Shown one piece after another: positions 12,681 to 25,039 of a stretch of DNA of 64,000 nt. Source of the DNA: Ligustrum vulgare. Taxonomy: Eukaryota; Streptophyta; Magnoliopsida; Lamiales; Oleaceae. The DNA lies in contig OY743169.1 in assembly GCA_963555705.1 (NCBI GenBank), forward strand, positions 46,426,124-46,490,123, given 5' to 3'. The notes beneath the pieces were generated by a model. The model ran no database searches and was not told where the DNA came from. It saw only the letters and a program-made list of their open reading frames with translations. Within the stretch, counting starts at the first letter, position 1. Each line of letters starts with the position of its first letter. A program made the position numbers and the translations under genes.

Positions 12681-15239
12681 TCCCCCTCATTGGAACATTA
12701 CAATTATATTGATACTGCATTTAATTATTTCAACTGTAAATCGGTGCAATATCGAATATGTTTACCAAACATATATAAATGGTGCATATCTTGTATTATT
12801 TGTTCTTTGAATATAAATTCAATTATTCATTTGAACTTGAAGAACTATAAAATATTTCCAATTATTTGAACATGCTACATCGAGCCATGTTCTATAATCA
12901 ATATTCATCAATGCATTTAATGCAGTTCTCAAATCTGGAAGTGACTTATTCATTTCAATGAACAATTAACTTATTCACTTCAGGTGAATAATTAACCATG
13001 AATTTGTATCTTGAAAATCAATTGCCACGATTTTTATTCATAGTAATGGTACATCTCAATTTCAACACTTTGTCATATAGAGTCATTTGTACCATTCTTC
13101 ATGTAATCTAATTTCATATTATCAATCACATTCCATTGGAAATTGAATCTATTAAAGGCATATGATATATTCAGATAGCAAAATATCTTTATACTTTGAT
13201 CAAACAAGTTTCTTAAAAACTTGAACTATATATTTCAAATATATTTAATCCTTCAAGGATTATACTGTATGCTTCAAGCATCGTATATGTTTCACATTGC
13301 AATTGTCAAATTGCTACCACCAAATTTAAGTCGTGAAACTTTAGATAGATAACAATTCCTATATTTCAAATGGATTTTCTCTAATTATTTCACCGCAATC
13401 CCAAAGTACCGAGGTATTGATTACCCTTTTTAATCTCACTCATTGGTACTTCAAAGAATAATCCCAACGTACTGAGTTGATGATCATACATTTTGATATC
13501 ACTCATTGGTACATCAAAGAGCGCAAGCTATAATCAGAAAAATCATTTTTCATTATATACATTTCTAATAATCATATATTTATAGGCACTTATTATGCAT
13601 TTTCAGGTAAATAAAATATTGTATCTATGCCAGATCTTTCAAACATTCGTTGCACAACAAGTCGTGTATTACGACTATACCTATAGGTATTTTACTGGCT
13701 TTACACTTCTATGCGTTTGGACTTCAGGTCCCAAGACTTCAGGTTTTGTAATAAGTTTAATTTAGCCTGAATGCATACTTTTGCCAACTATTTTTATTTC
13801 GATTTTCTTCGACATATTTTCTTTTATTATCCTCGCTATCATTCAAATTATGATGCGGCTAGCTTCGCAATTTGCTTTTGCATAAGTGCTTTAAAAAGTG
13901 TGTTGACACAATTATCATCTCAATTTGATTTCTTTCCCCCACAAGACATAACTATAGAGATCTCAATTTTCAATATTTCAAGTACTTGAACCTCTTCTGG
14001 AGATTTACAATTAATTATGTCAATAAATAATCTCTCACGAGTATATGCCTCCTCAATAAGACCATTATAATCATTTGCTCTATTTTTATTTGTTTGGGGA
14101 TCTTTATTTGAATCAAATATCGCTACGCTTCAGGCGTACTACATATCAATATAAGATAGAGCATTAGATTTTATTAATCTCTTATGCATCTTGTAATTAT
14201 GTTATCTTTGAACGTTTCATTCATATTTTCAATCGAACTTCTGGTTCGTATTATTAATCGCGAGGATATATATAACATAATATGATGCATTTGTTTGATT
14301 TTAAGCTATTCCCCCCTAATGTTGAGAAAATTGTCCAATCAAGTTGACAATAACTTTTTTTTCAACGTTGTAAAATATCACCCATTTGGGATATATGTTC
14401 AAACAACGCATTTTTCTCAACATTCTTTATTTCTCATATTAGTGCATTGTGGTGAATCAATTGCACTATTAAAAAAAATTATATGGAAAAATTAGGTTCT
14501 AACCATAAGCCAATTATAATAGGGAGAACTATGATATTGGCATGATGCGTAATAGAATTTCCTAAAAAAAAAGAGAAGTATTTTGTTCTCAATTAAATTA
14601 AATTGGAGGCGTTTAACAAACAAAAATGTTAAACCATTTATCGATATCCCAATTAACACCTATCAAAATGTTGAGATTCGTGTCCACTAGCATTATCAAG
14701 ACACATTCTTGATTATATAATCTGAAAATTATGCTCAGGTTGCGAACACCATGCAATCATCTAGTACATGTATCAAATCTATTAGATACAAATAATATTT
14801 AGATGATCAACGTGGAGGATGATGAGCCCCCATTTATCACCCTAATTAATTTTCAGAAATATAAGGAATTTAATCCCTATTTTAGCTAGTGATAATGAAA
14901 AATTTCATGAATGAGAACAAACATCATATATGATTGAATTGAAGAATCTTCTGGTTCTTCATTGAGTATCAATTTTAATTTCGCATCATTATTGATCAAG
15001 TGATGGTCCAACTGGTCATGCCAAATAATAAAATTAAATTGAACTTCTGGTTCAATATAAGATATAATTCAATGATTAAATATTGTATAATCATGTATTA
15101 TTCAAGTAGTCAAACTAATCAATGTCCTTAAGACATAAGTTATATGTTTTCCTTCAGGGATAAATATGAACTCAAATAAGATATTTTTCAAAACATATGC
15201 TACTTCGAAAAGCACGTTTCTATTACTCATTCAAAATCA

Positions 15240-17045
15240 ATATGTCAATATTCTTCCGGAATATTGTAATATTAAATTAATAACATATCTCATAATATTG
15301 GGCTCTCCGAGAGCAAATTATATTCCATTATTATATTTCATATGAGATAAAATTATGATTCTTCAGGAATCATCACAACAATATGTTATTCTACATCATA
15401 ATAATCTCTGGATTATTAATAAATTCGAATTTCATTGAGAAAAAGAATGCAATATTTATCACTTGAGTAATAAAATAATATTCTTCTAGAATATTGAAAC
15501 GTAGCAATAACGCAATATTCCTCTGGAATATTGATTCGAATCTCATTCAATTATAATAATAATTAATATCTATTTTGCTATTTAGGAGCAAAATAAAGAA
15601 TTATTCTTCTGGAATAATTATATAGCTAAAATTGCAATTCTTCAAGAATAATAAGTCAATATTCTTCTGGAATATTAATATTAATTATTTATTCTTCCTT
15701 TCAAGCCAACAATATTTGTGCTCTACGTGAGTGACGTTAAAATACTCTTCTGGAATATTTATTTAACGTTGGTTGTGTTTATTTGAGAACATCAACACCA
15801 TATTCGTTTAAATTATGCTTCTTCAAGAGCATTAGATCAATATTCTTCTGGAATATTGAAATTGTAATATACTGCTCATGACAAACAAGTAATATTCTTC
15901 TAGAATACTACTATTGTTGTCCTACTTCGTGAGCAACAACATGATACATTATTAAATCAGAATTTATGAATGAACATCTACAAATATTTAATCATCTTAA
16001 AGAATATTAATTACCATATAAACATAATATGAATTTATATATAAAAATGAATTACCAAACATATATCAGGAAAAAGAATCTCCATATATAGAAGTTAACA
16101 AAATTGACTAAATCTTTTATTGGCTAAATCTTTTACCAATATGCAAAAGATACTAAACATGCACGTGAATTCCATATATAAAAATTAGATATATAACTAA
16201 TATATGGTAGAATCAAATCTAATAATGTATTTGAGAATTCAAAATAACGTAGTGATTTCCAATGACAAAATTGAAAGAGCAAAAAAATAATAACAATAAT
16301 AATTTGCTGGAATAAGGTATACTTTAACGAATTTATTTCGATTCTTCCAAAAGAAATAATAAATCAATATTCTTCTAGAATATTGAAAATTATAATTCAT
16401 GCTCTTCAGGAGCAAATAACATCCTTTCAGGATATTAATTATAATGTTGTATTACTTCAGGAGTAACAACAAATTATGTATAATAGACAAATTTATAATT
16501 AATATTTTTCTGGAATATTAATTATTTATTGCGTTACTTCAAGAGCAATAACAAATTATTCTTTTGGAATAATTATAAATCTAAAATTTCTATTATTCAA
16601 GAATAAAATGTCAATATTCTTCGATATATATGCTACTTCGGGAGCATGTTGTATTTTTCTATTATTTCTTCAATAATAGGTCAAATATTCTTCTGGAATA
16701 TTAACAATTATAATTTATGCTCTTCTGGAGCAAATAATAATCTTTCTTGAACATTATAAAGTTGTGCTACTTCAGGAGTAACAACAAATTATTCATGATA
16801 GTCATATTAATATTCTTCTGGAATATTAATTATATACAGTTGCGCTACTTCAGGAGCAACAACAAATTATTTATGATAGTCATATTAATATTCTTCTGGA
16901 ATATTAATTATACAGTTGCGCTACTTCAGGAGCAACAACGTAATGAAAAAAATTCAACAATAATATATAAATTAAACACCCATATTAATATTCTTCTGGA
17001 ATATTAATTATACAGTTGCGCTACTTCAGGAGCAACAACGTAATT
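15240..17045 (-). repeat. Array of alternating short hairpin repeats (minus copy)
   Basis: Plus-strand view: AATATTCTTCTGGAATATT alternates with GCTACTTCAGGAGCAACAAC. Near 16,790-17,040 the pair forms near-perfect higher-order tandem units of several tens of bases, at least three times. This is the same array as at 10.1-11.8 kb in the other orientation. Confidence 0.85.
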
Positions 17046-17463
17046 CATTAAACACGCATAATATGTAAAATACATATGTGAATAACGCATCAACTAAACA
17101 TTAAAATATGGCACAAAATTTATGTAATTCAGAAACATTAATTGAATTTGGAAAAAATAGAAGAATCAATTGGAAAATATGGACGCAATTCAACAATTAA
17201 CAAAACAATCACGCAACCCAATGAATGATTGTGATTTGGAATGAATTGAATTCAGATTTTTAATTGAATTGGATTCGGATTATGCAGGAACTGATTTGGA
17301 ATTGTAATGATTTGGACTAAAAAAATCAAGCTCCATGAATCAGATTCGAATTGATGCAGTTAAAAAATTCATGTGTTATCAAATTAATTTTGATACACAT
17401 GACAGATGATTATAGCTAAAAAAAATTACCTTCTAATAAATTTAGAGAATCCTGCTGATAACG

Positions 17464-17636
17464 TGTTATAAACTAGAGAGAAAAAGTGAGAAAAGTAGAG
17501 ACACCAATAAACTTGTGTATTTTATTATGAACCAGAGTCCCATATATATAGGGGAAGAAAGGGATATACAAAGTAATTATAACTAGGGTTACGAGGATAC
17601 AATTGTCATTCACTAATACAGATAATATTTACAACA
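17464..17636 (-). repeat. 5' LTR of the minus-strand non-coding element
   Basis: 173 bp, ending at 17636 beside the TAATA duplication. On the minus strand it is followed by CGTTATCAGCAGG, matching the leader of the plus-strand element after its 5' LTR. Confidence 0.9.
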
Positions 17637-18288
17637 TAATAAATATTTTAGCAATTATTATCGTACATGTGTCATTAATAAAAAGATTTTAATTTATTTT
17701 AATGTATAAACTATTTTTTGTTTTGTAATAGTTATTATTGTTTTGATAATTATTGTATCATATTAAAGTCGAAAATGTTATATGAATGTCAAATCAAAAA
17801 TCTCAACAAGAAGTGAGAGCAAACTATAAATATATTGTCCGTAAAATTGTCTTAAATATCAAATGTTAAATTTTTTTATATTTTTTTACTTTTTCTCAAT
17901 ATCTCATTCATTTTAAATTATATTATTTAAGTTCTATAATACTATCTATAAATTATTTAATGTATTAATTATTATTCTTGTGATAATTATCGTATTATTT
18001 TGAAGTCGAAAAAACATGTATACGGATGTCAAATAGAAGATCTCAATGAGAAGTTTAAAAACAAGACAAGTAGAACAAGCTAAAAAATATATTATCCATA
18101 AAATCATCTTAACGATCAAACGTAAAAGTTTTTACTTTATATTTTTTATTTTTCCTCAATATCTCATTCATTTTAAATTATTATATTATTAAATTCTATA
18201 AAACTATCTATAAAAAAACTTTTTGTAATAATTATTATTCTTTTGATAATTATTATATTATTTTGAAATTAAAAAATATGTAATATAA

Positions 18289-18606
18289 GAGCATGTTTGC
18301 TCCGGTGAAATTTTTAGATTTCATGTAATTTTTCTTAAATCAATGGACCCCACATGATTAAAAAATTGAACTGCTAGAAATTGCAATCGATCAGCTTTTT
18401 TTTACATCGGCTGTAACCATTAAATTTCCCAAAATTGAAACCAAGGGTATCGTCCAGGGCTAGAAATTCTATTAGCATGTTCTGACTGCCACTGCTCTAA
18501 AGTTAGGCAATTCCCATTTTTTTATTGCTTATAAATGCATGGGTCCCACGGTTGGAGAAAAATTTTCACACTCGCTCTAATTTTTTTCTCGGGAGCGAAC
18601 AACCAC
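18289..18606. mobile_element. MITE in Helitron A, Tourist-like
   Basis: Imperfect terminal inverted repeats (GAGCATGTTTGCTCC and, inverted, GTGGTTGTTCGCTCC). Comparison with Helitron B shows about 320 bp of extra sequence here. A 3-bp duplication (AAG) fits, as in PIF/Harbinger-type insertions. No coding capacity. Confidence 0.6.
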
Positions 18607-19038
18607 AAGGCGTCAAATTAAAAATCTTAACAAGAAATTTAATATAAGATAAAAACGTTCAAAATATCAAATATGAAGTTTATTTTATATTTTTTACTTT
18701 TCCTCAATATCTCATGCATTTTAAATTATATCATTTAAATTATATAATACTCAGTATTCAAAAAATTTGAAGTCTATTCGACCCGAAAATGACAACAAGT
18801 CAAATGTCAGAATGTCGGACGGGATCGAACCGATTTTAATTAAAAAATTAATAATTATTTCAAAGATCACGAAATTTTCTTTTAAAAAAAAATATTTCAC
18901 AAATAAAGTAACATTTAGTCATCTATATCATTATATCTATCTATCTTATATTACATATATAAAAACAAAATATATGCCAAAAATAATACATACATAGTTT
19001 CCCACCCAAAATGACTTTTTAAATTTGAAAATTTATGC

Positions 19039-19111
<73 letters not shown>
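19039..19111. repeat. (AAT)n microsatellite
   Basis: About 24 uninterrupted AAT-type triplets inside Helitron B. In Helitron A the same site shows only a short AAAT-rich stretch. Confidence 0.95.
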
Positions 19112-19875
19112 GTATTTTAGCAATTATTATGGTATAAGTGTCATTAATAACAAGATTTTAATTTATTTTTATGTATAAACTATTTTCTTGTTTTGTAATA
19201 GTTATTATTCTTTTGATAATTATTGTATTATATTAAAGTCGAAAATGTAATATGGATGGCAAATCAAGAATCTCAACGAGAAGTGAGAGCAAATTATAAA
19301 CATATTGCCCATAAAATCGTCTCAAATATCAATTGTAAAAATTTTTAATTTTATTTTACTTTTCCTCAATATCTCATTCATTTTAAATTATATCATTTAA
19401 GTTCTATAATAGTATCTATAAACTATTTTTGTATTGATTATTATTATTTTGATAATTATCGTATTATTTTGAAGTCGAAAAAATATGTATATGGATTTCA
19501 AATCGAAGATCTCAATAAGAAGTTTAATACAAGATAACAGGTAGAGCAAGCTGAAAAATATATTGTCCGTAAAATCATCTCAAAAATTAAAAGTAAAAGT
19601 TTTTACTTTGTATTTTTTATTTTTCCTCAATATCTCATTCATTTTAAATTATATTATTAAGTTCTATAATACTATCTATAAAATACTTTTTGTAATAATT
19701 ATTATTCTTTTGATAATTATTTTATTATTTTGAAGTCAAGAAATATGTAATATGGGTGTCAAATTAAAGATCTCAACGAGAAGCTTAATACAAGATAAAA
19801 AAATCCCAAATATCAAATGTAAAAATTTATTTATGTTTTTTATTTTTCCTCTATATCTCATGTATATTAAATTAT

Positions 19876-20059
19876 GCCCCTGTTCGGCGGCTCTAATTAA
19901 AAAAAAAAAAAAAACTGTTTTTTATTGTTTTTTAGGTAGATGGATGGTTAAAAATTGGAGAGAGAATATATATAGGGTTAGAGATTGATTTGGAAAATTG
20001 TGTAGTTTAAAAATTGGTTTAAAAAAAAACTCAAAAAACCTGTTTTACCGAACATAGGC
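19876..20059. mobile_element. Tourist-like MITE in Helitron B
   Basis: Ends GCCCCTGTTCGGC and (inverted) GCCTATGTTCGGT, flanked by a 3-bp TAT duplication (19873-19875, 20060-20062). Removing it restores the TTATATCATTTAAG sequence seen at the same place in Helitron A. Confidence 0.7.
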
Positions 20060-20684
20060 TATATCATTTAAGTTGTATAATACTTAGTATTTAGAAAACA
20101 TTTATTCGACCCTAAAAAAGACAAAAGGTCAAAGGTCAGAAGTCGGACAGGTCGAACCGATTTTAATTAAAAAATTAATAATTATTTCAAAGATCACGAA
20201 GTTTTCTAAAAAACAAAAAGTTAGTTTACAAATAAACTAACATTTACTCATTTGAAGACAATAAAATACACAAGAAAATATAACAACATTATTCTTTAAT
20301 TTCAAAATTATCAATTCAAAACAAATATAGATATATGATTACTAATTTTATTTCAAAATATTTTAACATATAAAAAAAAGATAAAAATAACTTATTTAGA
20401 ATAAGAAAGTTTAACAAACAAACAAATAATAAATAATTTTAAAAAGAAAAACAAAAATCCTATAAAGATCAGGATTTCTTAATTTTGATTAGTTTTGTAC
20501 ATGTTACATTTCCTAATTTGATTAGTTTTATCTTTTTTAAAGTTTTGAATTTGATAATATTTTGTACTAAAATGCTATTGTACTATGTTTTTATTGGATA
20601 TGATTGTATAATTAACATATTTTCATAAATTTTGATCGAAATCACTATCATAAATCATGTGCATCGCACGGGTGAAAATACTAG

Positions 20685-20871
20685 TATGTTTAATATGTTG
20701 TTGCTCTCTAGAAGCACAACATTTTAACATAATATTATCTGCTCTTGAAGAATATAATTTTACAATTTCAATTATCCAGAAGAATATTGACATATTGATT
20801 TTGAATGAGCAATAAAAACATGCTTTCGAGGTAGCATATATTTCGAAGAATATATCATTTGAGTTCATGTT
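20685..20871 (+). repeat. Plus-strand non-coding LTR element, internal segment between nested insertions
   Basis: Short hairpin motifs (GCTCTCTAGAAGCACAAC, CCAGAAGAATATTGAC) resume directly after the Helitron end. This shows that the Helitron pair was inserted into the array. Confidence 0.8.
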
Positions 20872-21558
20872 TGATCGGTATTATTTTCCTACTCCCTAAA
20901 ATTAAGGAGATTTCCATGACCCGACCTCTTGATGTCATGGTCTTCCTTTGACCGACCTTTTGCTGAGAACTCCATGGTCGGCACTTGGCCGACCTCCTCG
21001 CTGTTCAACATTAACGGGCTGCGCCTCAGCGAAATGCCCGGTCTCATCCAGGTCGGGTTCATCCCGATCTCCTGCTTCAGTTTGTCACTTGAAGATAAGA
21101 TCGGTTCTTCCCGACCTATGACCCGTATTGGCAGACTTCCCAATCTCTTTCAACACTGGGCCTCGTTAATGGGCCATATACTTGAGCATCAAGGCAATAC
21201 ATGATCCACAAGGAAACCCTTCACAAAAAGGAAACTGAATCTTTATAAGTAAAGAATCCTTCTTAAAAGGTAAGTTTATAACAGAAGGACTCAGTCCTTA
21301 AATAAAGGAAGTTATGGGCTTTTTCAGCCCTATAAATAAAGTTCATTTGATCACATATATTCATTCATAATTTTTTACATATATTCCAGTTATATATTTT
21401 CTCTTTACTCTAGAAAACTAATTCTCACACCGGAGGGGCGACGGGGAGATTCCTCCTCGCCTTTTTGCAGGTCATCCAAGGTGAGTTCATTAATCTTTTC
21501 CGGCAATCAAGTATCGTCAGATCCTGCCACGTCAAGATTAGGATTTTTTACAGTATCA
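20872..21558 (+). mobile_element. Solo LTR (687 bp) with TSD ATGTT
   Basis: Starts TGATCGGTATT and ends ACAGTATCA, flanked by the perfect duplication ATGTT (20867-20871, 21559-21563). A TATA box (CCCTATAAATAAAG) lies near 21,330, with a downstream leader-like tract. It is much richer in GC than its surroundings. No internal domain is present. The minus-strand relative at about 15,160 lacks this insertion. The orientation is inferred from the TATA box. Confidence 0.8.
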
Positions 21559-21563
21559 ATGTT

Positions 21564-23269
21564 TATCCCTGAAGGAAAACATATGACTAATGTCATAAGG
21601 ACATTGAGAAGATTAACTACTTGAATGATATATGATTATACAATGTTTAATAATTGAATTATATCTTATATTGACCCAGAAGTTCAATTTGATTTTATTA
21701 TTTAGCATGATCAATTGGACCATCACTGGATCAATAATGATGCGAAAGTAAAATGGATACTCAATGAACAATCAAAAGATTCTTCAATTTAATCATATAT
21801 AATTTTTGTTCTGTTTAATGAAATTTATTGACTATCACTAGATAAAATAGGGATTAAATTCCATATATTTCTGAAAATAATTAGGGTGATAAATGGGGCC
21901 CCATCATCCTCCACTTTGATCATCTAAATATTATTTGTATCTAATTGATTTGATACATATTCTAGATGATTGCATGGTGTTCGAAACCTAAAATTTGTGA
22001 AATTATTGCTCAAATTTTAAATTATGAGCACAATCTCCAGATTATATAATCAAGAATGTGTCTTGATAATGCTGGTGAATATGAATCTCAAGATTTTAAT
22101 AAGTGTTAGTTAGGATATCGATAAAATGGATTGACATTTTTGCTTTTTAAACGCCTCCAATTAATTTAATTGAGAACAAAATATGTCGAAGAAAATCGAC
22201 ATAAAGATAGCTGGAAAAAGTATGCATTCATGCTAAATTAAACTTATTACAAAACTTGAAGTTTTGGGATCTGAAGTCTAAACACTTAAAAGTGTAAAGC
22301 CAGTAAAATACCTATAGGTATATTCGTAATACAAGACTTGTTGCGCAATGAATGTTTCAAAGATCTGGCATAGATGCAATATTTTATTTTCCTGAAAAAT
22401 GCATAATAAGTGTCAATAAATATATAATTATTAGAAATGTAAATATTGAAAGATGATTCAAAATGTATGATCATCAACTCGGTACGTTGAGAGTATTCTT
22501 TGAAATACCAATGAGCGAGATTAAAAAGGATAATCAATATCTCGATACTTTGGGATTGCAATGAAATAATTAGAGAACATCTATTTGAATTATTGGAATT
22601 GTTAACTATCTAAAGTTTCACGACTTAAATTTGGTGGTTGCAATTTAACAATTGCAATGTGAAACATATACGATGCCTGAAGCATACAGTATAATCCTTG
22701 AATGATTAAATATATCTGACATATTTAATTTAATTTTTTAAGAAATTTGTTTGATCAAACTATAAAAATACTTTGCGATCTGAATATTTAATACACATTA
22801 AATAGATTCAATTATGAAATGTGATTGGTAGTATAAAATTAGATTACATAAATAATGGTACAAATGATTCTATATGACTAATTGTTGAAATTAAGATGTA
22901 CCATTATTGTGAATAATATTTGAAAATCGTGGCAATTGGTTTTCAAGATTCAAATTCATGGTTAATTATTCATCTAAAGTGAATAAGTTAATTGTTCATT
23001 GAAGTGAATAAGTCACTTCAAGATTTGAGAATTGCATTAAATGCATTGATAAATAAAACATGGCTCGATGCAGTATGTTCAAATGATTGAAAATATTTTA
23101 TAGTTCTTCAAGTTCGAATGAATAATTGAATTTATATTTGAAGAATAAATAATATGAGATATGTGTCATTTATATATGTTTGGCGAACATATTAGATATT
23201 GCATTGATTAACATTTGAAATAATTATATGCAATATCCAAATAATTGTAATGTTCCTATGAAGTGGGAC
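21564..23269 (+). other. Plus-strand non-coding LTR element, internal region
   Basis: No gene. The sequence matches the inverted interior of the minus-strand element (compare GTGGCAATTGGTTTTCAAG near 22,930 with its complement near 13,020). It has no coding frame of note. Confidence 0.7.
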
Positions 23270-23639
23270 TAATATGCGCTACACTCTTTTTTCCTTAGTC
23301 GAGATTTTATCTCACGAGGTTTTCTTTACAAGGTTTTTAATGAGGTAGTTGTTATCAATGTCTATTGATATACTATCCTATACGAGACTCTTGAAGAGAT
23401 CAAAATATGGATGATTCAATAGAGATTGAATCAGGATGAGTAGCTTTACTTTTTCTCCTTTATTCAGGTCTTGTCCCACTCAGTTTTCCTAGCGAGATTT
23501 TAAAGAGACAGCATTCATCTTAATACTCCAATAATAACTGTACTCTTTTTCCTTTGTTTGATATTTTTGTCCCATTGAATTTTTATCAAACAAGGTTTTA
23601 ACGAGGCAAATATTTTGTAATATGTCATTCAAGGGGGAG
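23270..23639 (+). repeat. 3' tandem repeats and polypurine tract of the plus-strand element
   Basis: Diverged repeats containing TACTCTTTTTTCCTT, TTTTATCTCACGAGG and AACGAGGCAA end in the polypurine tract CAAGGGGGAG (about 23630-23639), directly before the 3' LTR. Confidence 0.8.
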
Positions 23640-23809
23640 TGTTATAAATATTATCTTGTATTGGTGAATGACAATTGTACCCATGTAACCCTAAACATTA
23701 TTACTTTGTATATGTCTATTCCTCCTATATATATGGGGCACTGGTTTATAGTAAAAAACACAAGTTTATTGGCATCTCTATTCTTCTCCATTCTCTCTAG
23801 TTTATAACA
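23640..23809 (+). repeat. 3' LTR of the plus-strand non-coding element
   Basis: Starts TGTTATAAATATTATC and ends TTATAACA, followed by the target duplication CTAAA. It is visibly more diverged from the 5' LTR than the two LTRs of the nested element are from each other. Confidence 0.9.
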
Positions 23810-23814
23810 CTAAA

Positions 23815-24660
23815 ATATTTACTACATTATTATTTTTGCATAGATTTCCAGATTTAGAAAGTCATTTTGGGCGGAAAATTATGTGCACGTTATTTTTGGC
23901 ATGAATATATATGTGTGTGTGTTTCCACTTTGCTCTTACTTGTTAGCATGTATTAAATTTCTCGTTGAGATCTTCGATTTGATATTTAATATAACATATT
24001 GTTCGACTTCTATATAATACAATAAGGCTGTGTTTGATACACAACCATTTCCATGAAAAATGTGATTTTTCACCCAATTTTCAAACTTTGGCATGTTTGA
24101 TTGTCAATTATTTCCATGAAAACCATTTCCATGTCTATACAAACTTTGATCAATTTCGTCACTTTTGATCATTTTTATTTTTGTTAATTGATTTTTTTTC
24201 AAAAATTAATATTATTATTATCAAGTACAAAATGAGTGAAAAAAATATTTTTTTTTATTAAAATAGCTAAATTTTGCTTTATTGAAAATAATGTCAATCA
24301 AACAACAACAACAGTTGAAAAATTTACTACTTTTCACTTAGAAAATCAAACCAATCAAATACGTTAAACTTCAAATTCCCAGGAATTCATTTTATTTCCA
24401 CTTAAATTCCACCATCGCTATCAAACACAATTTAATTATCAAAAGAATAATAACTATTACAAAAAAAAATAGTATATATGTTACCATAAATTAAAATATT
24501 TTCATTAATGTCACATGTTCCATAATAATTGCTAAAAATTTATTACATTAATTTTTTCATAGATTTTCAGATTTAGAAAATCATTTTGGATGGAAAACTA
24601 TATGTGTGTTATTTTTGACATGTACTTTGCTTTTATATACAACAACAACAACAACAACAA
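23815..24660 (-). mobile_element. Helitron-like repeats, inverted copies (right part)
   Basis: 23815-23930 completes the copy interrupted at 9592. Its 5' terminal words (TTTTGGGCGGAAAA, TTATTTTTGGCATG) match the starts of Helitrons A and B in reverse complement. A second inverted copy follows (23931-24660), split by a MITE at 24026-24432. Both copies stop at a shared internal point, near CTTACTTGTTAGCATGTATT. Confidence 0.6.
24026..24432. mobile_element. PIF/Harbinger-type MITE
   Basis: Terminal inverted repeats GGCTGTGTTTGATA and (inverted) AATTGTGTTTGATA, with 3-bp TAA duplications (24023-24025, 24433-24435). Subterminal sequences (CATTTCCATG) are also repeated. It splits a Helitron-like repeat. 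No coding capacity. Confidence 0.75.
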
Positions 24661-24682
24661 CAATAATAATAATAATAATAAT
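24641..24682. repeat. (AAC)n(AAT)n microsatellite
   Basis: Seven AAC triplets followed by seven AAT triplets, at the 5' edge of the inverted Helitron-like copy. Confidence 0.95.
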
Positions 24683-25039
24683 ATAGATATAGATTTTACT
24701 GACAATATATTTTGGACGGGGAACTATGTGCGTGTTGTTTTAACCAATGATTTTTTATTTTATGTTTATTATGTGCTTCCTTGGTTTTTCATGTCATTTA
24801 TATCAACATTTTGCTAACAAATTGAAATGAAGCTCTTAAATTAGGAAAGCACTACTTTAGCGACGATATTGAAATTTTTACTATTACAAATTGTAGATAG
24901 CTGATAAATTTTAGATTTTTATTTTTTTAACTTATTTTTTATAGTTTTCTCAATATTCCCCTTAGTGACTTAGTCATCTCCTTAATATTACCTTGATTGA
25001 ATGTGTTTTATTTTATTTTATTTTTACAAAGTAAGATGT

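Larger units (their letters stand above)
11896..17636 (-). mobile_element. Non-coding LTR retrotransposon, minus orientation, nearly intact
   Basis: Two 173-bp LTRs (11896-12068 and 17464-17636) differ at about six positions by eye. They are flanked by a perfect TAATA duplication (11891-11895, 17637-17641). On the minus strand the 5' LTR is at the right. The polypurine tract lies at 12069-12078 (CAAGGGGGAG on the minus strand). The internal region of about 5.4 kb is homologous, in inverted orientation, to the plus-strand element at 9.6-11.8 and 20.7-23.6 kb. It has no recognisable gag, protease, integrase or RT, so it must depend on an autonomous partner. Confidence 0.9.
11778..18921 (+). mobile_element. 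Helitron-like element A (3' end missing), interrupted by an LTR element
   Basis: It begins TCTATACATACATATATAAA after a host A, the usual Helitron 5' start (A|TC). The interior matches copy B from its start to about 20,235. The copy is split at 11895/17642 by the minus-strand LTR element. It stops at about 18921, where copy B starts, without its own 3' hairpin and CTAG. No Rep/helicase gene is present, so it is non-autonomous. The real length without the insertion is about 1.4 kb. Confidence 0.65.
18922..20684 (+). mobile_element. Helitron-like element B with 3' hairpin and CTAG end
   Basis: It begins TCTATATCATTATATC after A and ends CTAG followed by T. A short GTGC-ATC-GCAC hairpin lies at 20659-20669, 11 bases before CTAG, which is the diagnostic Helitron 3' terminus. 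It contains an (AAT)n run and a small Tourist-like MITE. No transposase is encoded. Together A and B interrupt the plus-strand LTR element between an A and a T, as expected for Helitrons. Confidence 0.75.
9593..23809 (+). mobile_element. Non-coding LTR retrotransposon, plus orientation, with nested insertions
   Basis: LTRs of 173 and 170 bp (9593-9765, 23640-23809) start TGTTATAAATATTATC and end CTAGTTTATAACA. They are flanked by a perfect 5-bp target duplication CTAAA (9588-9592, 23810-23814). A polypurine tract CAAGGGGGAG precedes the 3' LTR. No gag-pol coding survives, only a short possible gag start (ATG at 9851). The internal sequence is a long array of short imperfect hairpins plus a 3' block of tandem repeats. 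The element proper is 9593-11777 plus 20685-23809. The middle is a Helitron pair, and 20872-21558 is a solo LTR. The two LTRs are clearly diverged, so this is older than its nested relative. Confidence 0.85.

Noticed and set aside
16747..17007. 86-residue repeat ORF
   Set aside because: It is a translation of the mini-hairpin tandem array. The unit length disrupts frame elsewhere.
15240..17045. CRISPR-like array
   Set aside because: Repeats alternate in type, spacing is irregular, spacers are not unique, and the DNA is plant nuclear and lies inside an LTR element.
20929..21204. ORFs of about 85-90 residues on both strands
   Set aside because: Both fall inside a solo LTR with a clear target duplication and have no recognisable motif.
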